From Bacillota bacterium (GTDB lineage: Bacteria; Bacillota_I; Bacilli_A; RFN20; CAG-288), in assembly GCA_003497225.1 (NCBI GenBank), contig DNJQ01000065.1, positions 1,080 to 6,154 of the forward strand: a stretch of DNA of 5,075 nt, read 5' to 3'. Positions 1 through 5,075 of this stretch are shown in pieces. The translations under genes and the position numbers were made by a program. The notes beneath the pieces were generated by a model. It saw nothing but the letters and a program-made list of their open reading frames with translations. It ran no database searches and was not told the origin of the DNA. Every line of letters begins with the position of its first letter. Within the stretch, counting starts at the first letter, position 1.

Positions 1-2059
1 AAACAAAGATATAGTTTTAGATTTAAATCCATTCTGCTTAATATTAGAAGATAAAACTAATGGTTATAACGCTATATCATATTTAAAAAGAAAATACGAA
101 TATGGACAGCTTTCAAAATTAGCTGAGATTGTTTTAGGACTTAAAGAAAATTCTAGTATTACTCTTCCTAAAAGTACTGTTTTTAGTAAATGTAATGAAA
201 GTCAATCTTTAGCTATAACTCGCGCTAATACAAATTATTTAAGTTTTATTTTTGGACCTCCGGGAACAGGAAAGAGTTTTACTTTAATCTCTTTGATTTT
301 ACAATCTCTTTTTTCTAAGCAAAAAGTTTTATTAAGCGCAAATGCTAATCACCCAATTGATGAAATAGAAAGTAAATTTAAAGAATTAAGAGAAAATAAA
401 TATCCTATCTATATTCCCTACTTTCGCTTGGGAAATATTGAAAAACTCGCTGAAAGTATCGATTATGTTCGCTTGTGTTATCGCTTTTTAAAAAGTGAAG
501 ATACTTCCTACCAAAAGAGTTTTCAAATAGACACTTTTAATAGCAATGATGTTATGGATTTAGCTAAGCTTCGTGTTATAGCTAATAGTTATCTAATTAA
601 ACTTGAAAGCAATAAAGAGTTATATTCTATTATTTGCTATAAAGATGATGATAAGGAAAATTCAACAGCGCTACTTTCTGCTGTTAAGAAGCTTCGTCAA
701 TATTTAATGAGAAAAGAAAACTTTGATGAGTTTTCTAAAGTATTTCCAATTATCTTATCAACATGTGCTTCAGCAAATAAACTACCATTAGAATTTAATT
801 TATTTGACTTAGTTTTACTAGATGAATCAGCATCTTGTCCTTTAGTATCAGGTTTATCTCCTCTTATCCGCGGTAAAAGAGCTGTTTTATGTGGAGATAA
901 AAAGCAACTAAAAGCATTTACCCTTATTGATCAAAGAATTAATCGAGGTCTAATGCAAAGATATAACATTTCTAATAAATATTCATATAACGAACTATCA
1001 CTATTAGATTTTATCGAATATAAAGTTAATCCTTTTCCTTCTACTATGCTCAATGAACATTATCGCTGTCAAAAGGATATCATCGAATTTTGTAATAGAA
1101 ATTTTTATGAAAGCAAGATGAAAATCATGACACCTAAAGATGATTTAGATCGTCATTTATTTGTTTATCAAATCAAAAACCATACAACTAACACCAATCA
1201 TTCCGATGAAGAAGCAATATTTATAATAAACTATATCATCGATAATCATCTAGATCTCACTGATATAGGGATAATTACGCCTTTTGTTGTTCAAGCAAAT
1301 AATATTAAAAAACATTTAAAAAAATATTTCCCAGAAAACTTCAATGATGTGAGTGTTGGAACTGTTCACTCATTTCAAGGAGATCAAAAAGATGTTATAT
1401 TCTTTTCGCTTGGATGTCACGATAAAACATCAATTAGAACTTTAAACTCTTTTGTTTCTAAACCATCTTTAGTCAATGTTGCAATTTCGCGAGCCAAAAA
1501 ACTTTTTATTGCTATCGGTGAATTTAATCTTTTTGAAGAAAATTATATCTATAATGTTAATTATTGGTTAAAACTTAAAAATTACGCTAAAGCTCTTAAT
1601 ACTTTTTCTTTAGTTGAATCTAATAAAGTTTATGAAAGTAAAAGTAGGGCTGTAACGAAAAAGAGTGGATTATCAAAAGCTGAAAGTGAATTCTATTCTA
1701 CCCTTCATCAAATTTTATCTGTCTTAAAAGGAAAATATAAATTAGAAACTCATACATATTTAAGTGAAATAATTGATGACATTAAAGTTAAGGAAAACTT
1801 CAAAAATTATCACTTAGATTTTCTAATTAGAATTGAAGATACTGATAAAATGATTGGAATTGAACTAGATGGTGAGGAGCACTATTTAAGCAAAGAAAAA
1901 ATACAAAATGATATGAAAAAAGACCGCCTATTATTAGCTTATCCTCACATTAAACTTTTAAGGTTCAAAAATGAAGAGAGACTTCTCTATACAAAAGTAA
2001 AGGATATAATCAAAGATACTATTCGCTCTTTATTAGATATTGAAACTAACGTTCTTTAG
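1..2059 (+). CDS. SF1 (Upf1/Dna2-like) helicase with C-terminal PD-(D/E)XK-type nuclease domain, 5' end outside the window
   Basis: The reading frame is open from the first complete codon at position 2, giving 685 visible residues and a TAG stop at 2057-2059. None of the first 97 residues is Met, so the start lies upstream of the window. Visible helicase motifs, in order: a Q-motif-like NESQ (residues 65-68), Walker A GPPGTGKS (85-92, bases 254-277), Walker B/motif II DESA (274-277), motif III GDKKQL (298-303), motif IV-like NEHYRC (351-356), motif V GTVHSFQGDQKD (453-464) and motif VI VNVAISRAKK (491-500, arginine finger). This order is that of superfamily 1B ATP-dependent helicases. Residues about 558-670 look like a DUF2726/DUF559/MTES_1575-type nuclease: D606 in HLDF, then IELDG with E621 and D623, H627, the KKDR at 639-642 and the closing LLRF strand. 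Expected role: ATP-driven unwinding or translocation on nucleic acid coupled to cleavage. Repair or anti-phage defence is inference. No promoter is visible. The 3' end overlaps the convergent gene. Helicase assignment is firm, nuclease likely. Confidence 0.9.
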   Translation, partial: NKDIVLDLNPFCLILEDKTNGYNAISYLKRKYEYGQLSKLAEIVLGLKENSSITLPKSTVFSKCNESQSLAITRANTNYLSFIFGPPGTGKSFTLISLILQSLFSKQKVLLSANANHPIDEIESKFKELRENKYPIYIPYFRLGNIEKLAESIDYVRLCYRFLKSEDTSYQKSFQIDTFNSNDVMDLAKLRVIANSYLIKLESNKELYSIICYKDDDKENSTALLSAVKKLRQYLMRKENFDEFSKVFPIILSTCASANKLPLEFNLFDLVLLDESASCPLVSGLSPLIRGKRAVLCGDKKQLKAFTLIDQRINRGLMQRYNISNKYSYNELSLLDFIEYKVNPFPSTMLNEHYRCQKDIIEFCNRNFYESKMKIMTPKDDLDRHLFVYQIKNHTTNTNHSDEEAIFIINYIIDNHLDLTDIGIITPFVVQANNIKKHLKKYFPENFNDVSVGTVHSFQGDQKDVIFFSLGCHDKTSIRTLNSFVSKPSLVNVAISRAKKLFIAIGEFNLFEENYIYNVNYWLKLKNYAKALNTFSLVESNKVYESKSRAVTKKSGLSKAESEFYSTLHQILSVLKGKYKLETHTYLSEIIDDIKVKENFKNYHLDFLIRIEDTDKMIGIELDGEEHYLSKEKIQNDMKKDRLLLAYPHIKLLRFKNEERLLYTKVKDIIKDTIRSLLDIETNVL

Positions 2060-3251
2060 ACTTATCCATTATTGCGTTCTTGATAAATTTCTTCATTGGA
2101 AGATGAACTATATTTGCTTCCATAAATTCATCTCCATAAACTTCGTATCCACGCTTTTTATAAAATTCAACCTGTTCTTTTTGCGCGTGCATAAAGATTG
2201 TAACGGGTGTATGTAAACGAGAAATCTTTTTTTCAACATAGGATAAAAGTTTACTTCCATATCCTAGTTTTCGATATTTCTTTATTACCGCAAATCTTTG
2301 AAGGATATAATTTTCTTGATCTTTTTTAACTCTTATTGTCGCTATCGGTTCATCATTTAAACTTAATAGGTAATTAGTTTCACCATCTTCTTCAAACTCA
2401 TCTTCTAAACTAATTCCTTGTTCTTTAATAAACACTTCAAATCTAATCTTTAAACACTTAGCGTAATTACTTACATCACTAGCTTCTACTATTCTTATTC
2501 CTGCTCCATCGTTAAATCCGAGCTTATCAAACCATAAATCTGCGTGCTCTTTATTAGTTAGCATAGTTAAAAAATTATCGTAACTAAAGGGGAACTTCTC
2601 GTAATAATTATTAAGAAATTCCTTAAAGTACGCACGTTCACTAGTGTGATCATTTTTACATGTACTTTTTACGATTGGAATATTTTCTTGTTTTACTAAA
2701 CCAATTATATCCTTTTCACGCGCATAAATAAGTGGTCTAATAAACTCTATCTGTGTTTTTTCTAAAAACATCGATGGGGCGAAAGTAGCTATTCTTCCAC
2801 CATGAGTCATATTCATAAATAAAGTTTCAATCGCATCATCAGCGTGATGAGCAAAAGCAACTTTTTTAAATCCAAGTCTTTTACTAGCAGCATTAATCGA
2901 TGCTTTTTTCATCCGTGAACAAATTGAACATGGTAATAAACCATCGTGTTGATGTTTTAGAAGAATTGGATAAACATCGCTAGCATCTTCAACTCTAAAA
3001 TCTATATTCAATTTATGAAAAAATTCTTCAATTGAACTAATATCGTTTTTAGGAAATCCCAAATCTAGCATAACAGCAACGAAAGTAAAATCCTTCTCAG
3101 CAAATTTTTGATAAATGGACAATAAATAAGCGAGTGCCATGGAATCTTTTCCACCGCTAATGCCTAACATGATTTTATCGCCAGCATTAATCAAACCAAA
3201 ATCATAATCAGCGCGACGAATTGCTGCTAATAGTTTTCTTTTAAAATCCAT
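2046..3251 (-). CDS. TtcA-type tRNA 2-thiocytidine synthetase fused to a GNAT N-acetyltransferase
   Basis: This 401-residue protein has two domains. Residues 1 to about 245 are a PP-loop ATP pyrophosphatase of the TtcA family: ATP-binding SGGKDS at 32-37, a CxxC pair C108/C111 in PCSICSR, HHADD at 135-139, and a third cysteine, C198, in KSTCKND. In characterised TtcA proteins three cysteines hold an Fe-S cluster and the enzyme thiolates C32 of certain tRNAs; the layout here matches. Residues from about 250 on are a GNAT acetyltransferase: RFEVFIKEQG (270-279), the strand ending in ATIRV (304-308), the acetyl-CoA loop R327-K-L-G330-Y-G332, and FYKKRGYEVYG (363-373). The acetyl acceptor is unknown. 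No good ribosome binding site precedes the internal Met230, so a single fused product is most likely. The ATG overlaps the TAA of the upstream gene by one base, with only a weak AAAAGAAG Shine-Dalgarno, suggesting translational coupling. It is the last gene of the operon, and its stop lies inside the convergent helicase gene. Confidence 0.9.
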   Translation of the reverse strand: MDFKRKLLAAIRRADYDFGLINAGDKIMLGISGGKDSMALAYLLSIYQKFAEKDFTFVAVMLDLGFPKNDISSIEEFFHKLNIDFRVEDASDVYPILLKHQHDGLLPCSICSRMKKASINAASKRLGFKKVAFAHHADDAIETLFMNMTHGGRIATFAPSMFLEKTQIEFIRPLIYAREKDIIGLVKQENIPIVKSTCKNDHTSERAYFKEFLNNYYEKFPFSYDNFLTMLTNKEHADLWFDKLGFNDGAGIRIVEASDVSNYAKCLKIRFEVFIKEQGISLEDEFEEDGETNYLLSLNDEPIATIRVKKDQENYILQRFAVIKKYRKLGYGSKLLSYVEKKISRLHTPVTIFMHAQKEQVEFYKKRGYEVYGDEFMEANIVHLPMKKFIKNAIMDKSKER

Positions 3252-3616
3252 TAAGATAACTTCTTTTCTATTTCTTCTTTGACTGAACTAGCATTATTTC
3301 CGATAACAAGAGTTATCTTGTTTTCCATTAATAATGCTTTTATATCTAATCCCTCGCCGTTATATATTGAAGAATCCTTAACATGTAAGACTAAACGAGT
3401 CATTTTGCATTCTACTTCTGTTATATTTTCTATTCCTCCGCAAGCAGAAATTATTTTATCTGGAAGATCAACAAGTTCTTCTTCTCTTTTTTGTAAGCCT
3501 TTCTTTTCCTTGTTTTTTCTAACCATTTCCATGATTAAAAGAATTGCTCCACATAAAAGAAGCACTGCTCCTGAAATAATTAATCCAATTTGAGTCATGT
3601 CTAAACTATAAATCAT
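3251..3616 (-). CDS. Small membrane-anchored PTS EIIB-like protein, probably lacking the normal catalytic cysteine
   Basis: This 121-residue protein has one N-terminal transmembrane helix (about residues 8-31). A basic stretch, RKNKEKK (33-39), follows and predicts a cytoplasmic C-terminal part. Residues about 52-120 resemble the glucose-family EIIB domain of the sugar phosphotransferase system: an ACGGIENI-like opening (58-65), the MTRLVLHVKD core (72-81) and a VIGNNASSVKEEI-like ending. Working EIIB domains carry the phosphorylated cysteine in C-x-T-R. Here that position is K71, and a cysteine sits one residue earlier (C70-K-M-T-R). Transport phosphorylation is therefore doubtful, and a regulatory or binding role is equally possible. 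It has no EIIC channel domain or EIIA partner in view. The start at 3616 is supported by an AGGAGG 9 bases upstream and a one-base TAATG overlap with the NAD kinase stop; Met7 lacks such a site. From memory, Mycoplasma genitalium also has a small EIIB-like gene (MG129) next to its NAD kinase (MG128), which supports the assignment. Confidence 0.8.
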   Translation of the reverse strand: MIYSLDMTQIGLIISGAVLLLCGAILLIMEMVRKNKEKKGLQKREEELVDLPDKIISACGGIENITEVECKMTRLVLHVKDSSIYNGEGLDIKALLMENKITLVIGNNASSVKEEIEKKLS

Positions 3617-4389
3617 TATCTTCCGCCTCCTATTTTATGATATCTTTTTTTACTTGTTTTCTCATTAAAATGCAATAGAGAAAATGAAACATTACTCGAG
3701 GTAACTACTATTTTATCACCACTTTTAATATTAAAAACAACGTTTCCATCTATAACTAATGTAGCATCCTCATTAAGAATATCAATCTTAACTATATCAT
3801 TATTGGATATAACACCTGATTTAACAACATTTTCATCATGAGCAAAAAGAAGCGGTGCTAATAAATTAAAATAATAGACTTTTTCATCAAATATAATCGG
3901 TCCATTACACGATAATGATAATCCAGTTGACCCAAGTTTAGTTGAAAATAGAATTCCTGAACTCCGGCAGTTTTGTTTCATATGCTGCTTAATATCCATG
4001 GAAAAATTAATTACTTTTGAAACATTTACTAAGGAAACTTCATTAGCAGCAAAATATTCTTTATTATTAACTAAAACACTTAAAGGATAAAAGAATTCTT
4101 CTTTAATAGAATTAATCTTTACATTATTTAAATCATCTAAATTATCAAAATCACTATAAAAGCCAAGTGATCCAGCATCTTTAATTACAACATATTTCCC
4201 TTTAAAGCCAAAATGATTTAATGCTTTTAAAAGGGTTCCATCTCCGCCGATAACAAAATGAACATCATTTAGTTTTTCTTCAGTCAATTTGAATAAATGA
4301 TTATAAAACTTGTCAATAGATTTCTCTACTATATCTTCGGAAATCTTTGATTTTGGATTGAGACTTATTGTGTATTTAGTATTTTTCAT
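3616..4389 (-). CDS. nadK: NAD kinase
   Basis: This 257-residue protein is the usual length for a compact Gram-positive or mollicute NAD kinase, which phosphorylates NAD to NADP in the cytoplasm using ATP or polyphosphate. Family motifs are present: GGDGT at 48-52 (D50 is the catalytic aspartate of the family), the GSLGFYSDF segment at 73-81, the NE pair at 116-117, and the glycine-rich nucleotide site around STKLGSTG (149-156) followed by NGPII. A late VIDG (212-215) matches the conserved DG. Deviations: the usual STPTGSTA reads STKLGSTG, and the RGDG that normally precedes it reads RSSG (142-145). Both fall in the NAD-binding region but leave the fold recognisable. ATG at 4389 is the only ordinary start. 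Its nearest Shine-Dalgarno, AAGAAGGA at 4403-4410, is 13 bases away, longer than usual. It is the first gene of the operon. Its C-terminal IGGGR codons also form the ribosome binding site of the next gene. Confidence 0.94.
   Translation of the reverse strand: MKNTKYTISLNPKSKISEDIVEKSIDKFYNHLFKLTEEKLNDVHFVIGGDGTLLKALNHFGFKGKYVVIKDAGSLGFYSDFDNLDDLNNVKINSIKEEFFYPLSVLVNNKEYFAANEVSLVNVSKVINFSMDIKQHMKQNCRSSGILFSTKLGSTGLSLSCNGPIIFDEKVYYFNLLAPLLFAHDENVVKSGVISNNDIVKIDILNEDATLVIDGNVVFNIKSGDKIVVTSSNVSFSLLHFNEKTSKKRYHKIGGGR
3626..3631 (-). promoter_or_regulatory. Strong ribosome binding site (AGGAGG) inside the end of nadK
   Basis: A perfect AGGAGG on the minus strand ends 9 bases before the ATG at 3616. 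The same bases encode part of the IGGGR tail of NAD kinase. It fixes the start of the EIIB-like gene at 3616 and suggests this gene can be translated strongly by itself as well as by coupling. Confidence 0.8.
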
Positions 4390-4395
4390 GTCAAC

Positions 4396-4424
4396 TTGAT
4401 TATCCTTCTTTATTAGTGTATCAT
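4396..4424 (+). promoter_or_regulatory. Candidate sigma-A promoter for the CYTH gene
   Basis: A -35-like TTGATT (4396-4401; four of six consensus bases) is followed by a 17-base spacer and a -10-like TATCAT (4419-4424; five of six). Transcription would begin near 4431, leaving a leader of about 30 bases to the ATG at 4462. The spacing is ideal, but in AT-rich DNA such matches arise easily by chance. Confidence 0.45.
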
Positions 4425-4436
4425 AACTAAGAAGGA
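4403..4436. repeat. 8-bp perfect inverted repeat in the divergent intergenic region
   Basis: TCCTTCTT at 4403-4410 and AAGAAGGA at 4429-4436 are exact reverse complements separated by 18 bases that hold both candidate -10 elements. On each strand the outgoing arm is a Shine-Dalgarno-like AAGAAGGA. It could be an operator dyad, or simply two ribosome-binding-like sequences facing opposite ways. Confidence 0.5.
4415..4425 (-). promoter_or_regulatory. Candidate -10 element for the nadK operon
   Basis: The minus strand reads TATGATACACT. TATGAT (4425-4420) matches five of six consensus bases and would start transcription near 4413, just upstream of the AAGAAGGA ribosome binding site. An alternative reading is TGA-TACACT with an extended -10. 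No -35-like hexamer sits at the right distance (it would fall near 4443-4448), so support is limited. It overlaps the plus-strand -10 almost exactly. Confidence 0.3.
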
Positions 4437-4451
4437 AATGCTTTCCTTTTT

Positions 4452-4457
4452 GAGGAG
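4452..4457 (+). promoter_or_regulatory. Ribosome binding site (GAGGAG) deciding the CYTH gene start
   Basis: GAGGAG is followed by AAAT and then ATG at 4462. The upstream in-frame ATG at 4438 has a GAAGGA only one base away, too close to work as a normal Shine-Dalgarno. This favours 4462, although a 4-base gap is slightly short. Confidence 0.65.
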
Positions 4458-4461
4458 AAAT

Positions 4462-5055
4462 ATGAATAACAATATTGAAATTGAAGCAAAAGTTTTATTA
4501 ACAAAAGACCAATTTGATAAGGTAATGAAAAATATCATTGGAAGTAAATACAAAGACCAATTCATTCAAACAAACCACTATATAGATTCTCCTGAAAGAA
4601 TGTTGCGCCAACAAAATATAGCCTTACGTGTTAGAGAATTACGTGGAAATTATACTTTGACCTTAAAAACTCCTTTAGCAGAAGGTTTACTTGAGAAGAA
4701 TCAAACATTAACACCTAGTGAAGCTTACGATATGATTAATTATAATAAATTCCCTTCTGGTGAAATTAAGGACTTCTTAGAATTACTTGATGTAGAAACA
4801 GATTCATTAAAAAGACTTGTAACGCTTTCAACAAAAAGAGTTGAAGCAAATTATAAAACTGGACTTTTAGCATTAGATGAAAATACCTATTGTGGAAAAG
4901 TTGATTATGAGTTAGAAATGGAAGATAGTTCCATGGCTCAAGCAAAAGTTTTAGTTGATGAAATTCTCAAAGGACTTGAAATAGATTATAAATTTAACAC
5001 TGTTTCAAAGCAATCTAGAGCTATATCTGCTGTTACAGAATCATTAAAAAAATAA
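4462..5055 (+). CDS. CYTH-domain protein (YjbK family), predicted triphosphate-binding phosphohydrolase
   Basis: This 197-residue protein has the features of the CYTH/triphosphate tunnel metalloenzyme fold: the N-terminal ExExK signature IEIEAK (E6, E8, K10), R56 and R58 in ALRVREL, K69 in TLTLKT, R126 in KRVEAN, D139, the acidic YELEME (149-154) and the closing K183-x-S-R186. Such charged residues line a tunnel that binds triphosphates with divalent metal. Characterised relatives are tripolyphosphatases, thiamine triphosphatases or class IV adenylate cyclases; YjbK-like members are most often predicted hydrolases, and the substrate here is unknown. I prefer the ATG at 4462 to the one 24 bases upstream. 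It has GAGGAG just before it, it puts ExExK at the very N-terminus as is usual, and the best promoter would start transcription near 4431, too close to 4438. In Bacillus subtilis yjbK lies near an NAD kinase gene (yjbN), which fits the divergent neighbour. The longer version would add eight residues. Confidence 0.88.
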   Translation: MNNNIEIEAKVLLTKDQFDKVMKNIIGSKYKDQFIQTNHYIDSPERMLRQQNIALRVRELRGNYTLTLKTPLAEGLLEKNQTLTPSEAYDMINYNKFPSGEIKDFLELLDVETDSLKRLVTLSTKRVEANYKTGLLALDENTYCGKVDYELEMEDSSMAQAKVLVDEILKGLEIDYKFNTVSKQSRAISAVTESLKK

Positions 5056-5075
5056 AGGCCAACTGCCACTTTTTT
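5054..5075 (+). terminator. Weak Rho-independent terminator-like hairpin after the CYTH gene
   Basis: Directly at the stop codon, AAAGGC (5054-5059) can pair with GCC (5065-5067) and, after a two-base AC bulge, TTT (5070-5072). The loop is CAACT. A T-run reaches the window end. The stem is short and bulged, and the T-run may continue outside. The minus strand also has a GGC/GCC hairpin followed by T-rich sequence, so it could serve a gene arriving from the right. Confidence 0.4.

Noticed and set aside
2098..2121. GGAAG/CTTCC inverted repeat as a terminator for the convergent genes
   Set aside because: Five base pairs inside coding sequence, with a long loop and no following T-run; expected by chance.
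2562..2564. Internal ATG (Met230) as a separate start for the GNAT domain
   Set aside because: No Shine-Dalgarno-like sequence precedes it on the minus strand, and the frame is continuous from the TtcA half.
3279..3593. A 104-codon open frame on the plus strand
   Set aside because: It lies entirely antisense to the EIIB-like gene, has no recognisable domain and its low-complexity Ser/Phe/Ile-rich translation is what the opposite strand of an AT-rich membrane-protein gene gives.
4438..4461. Upstream ATG at 4438 as start of the CYTH protein
   Set aside because: Its Shine-Dalgarno would be only about one base away, the predicted transcription start is nearly on top of it, and it would put eight extra residues before the usual N-terminal ExExK segment.
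4390..4461. Riboswitch or small RNA upstream of nadK or the CYTH gene
   Set aside because: The whole intergenic space is about 70 bases and shows no structured element beyond the 8-bp inverted repeat.
1..5075. CRISPR array, tRNA, insertion sequence or phage attachment site
   Set aside because: No regularly spaced repeats, cloverleaf-like segment, transposase motif or long terminal repeats were found on either strand by reading.

Overview
The window is AT-rich, densely packed bacterial DNA. It reads cleanly with the standard bacterial code: tryptophans are TGG and no in-frame TGA interrupts a gene. The A/T-biased codons, AGGAGG-type ribosome binding sites, a YjbK-type CYTH protein beside an NAD kinase, and a membrane-anchored PTS-EIIB-like protein beside that kinase point to a low-GC Gram-positive lineage. 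The closest fit is the mollicute/erysipelotrichial side of the Bacillota that keeps TGA as stop (for example Acholeplasma-, RF39- or Izemoplasma-like). This placement is inference, not proof.

Layout. (1) Positions 1-2059, plus strand: the 3' part of a large superfamily 1 (Upf1/Dna2-like) helicase whose beginning lies outside the window. It ends in a PD-(D/E)XK-type nuclease domain. (2) Positions 2046-4389, minus strand: a tight three-gene operon read from right to left. It encodes NAD kinase, a small membrane-anchored EIIB-like protein, and a TtcA-type tRNA thiolase fused to a GNAT acetyltransferase. Both internal junctions are one-base TAATG stop/start overlaps, so translational coupling is likely. 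The operon's last gene overlaps the helicase gene tail to tail by 14 bp. (3) Positions 4390-4461: a short divergent control region with overlapping promoter-like elements and an 8-bp inverted repeat. (4) Positions 4462-5055, plus strand: a CYTH-domain (YjbK-like) protein, followed by a weak terminator-like hairpin at the window edge.

How the genes may relate. NAD kinase makes NADP. The TtcA half is expected to make 2-thiocytidine in tRNA with ATP and an Fe-S cluster. The CYTH protein is predicted to act on a triphosphate or polyphosphate compound. These are housekeeping functions, and the NAD kinase/CYTH neighbourhood is known from Bacillota. The helicase-nuclease is the most accessory-looking gene and could be a genome-defence or repair factor, but no partner gene is visible. 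I see no CRISPR array, tRNA, rRNA, insertion sequence or riboswitch. There is no gene-free stretch longer than about 75 bases. I found no convincing wholly new system. The best leads are the helicase-nuclease, the EIIB-like protein with a shifted catalytic cysteine, and the TtcA-GNAT fusion.
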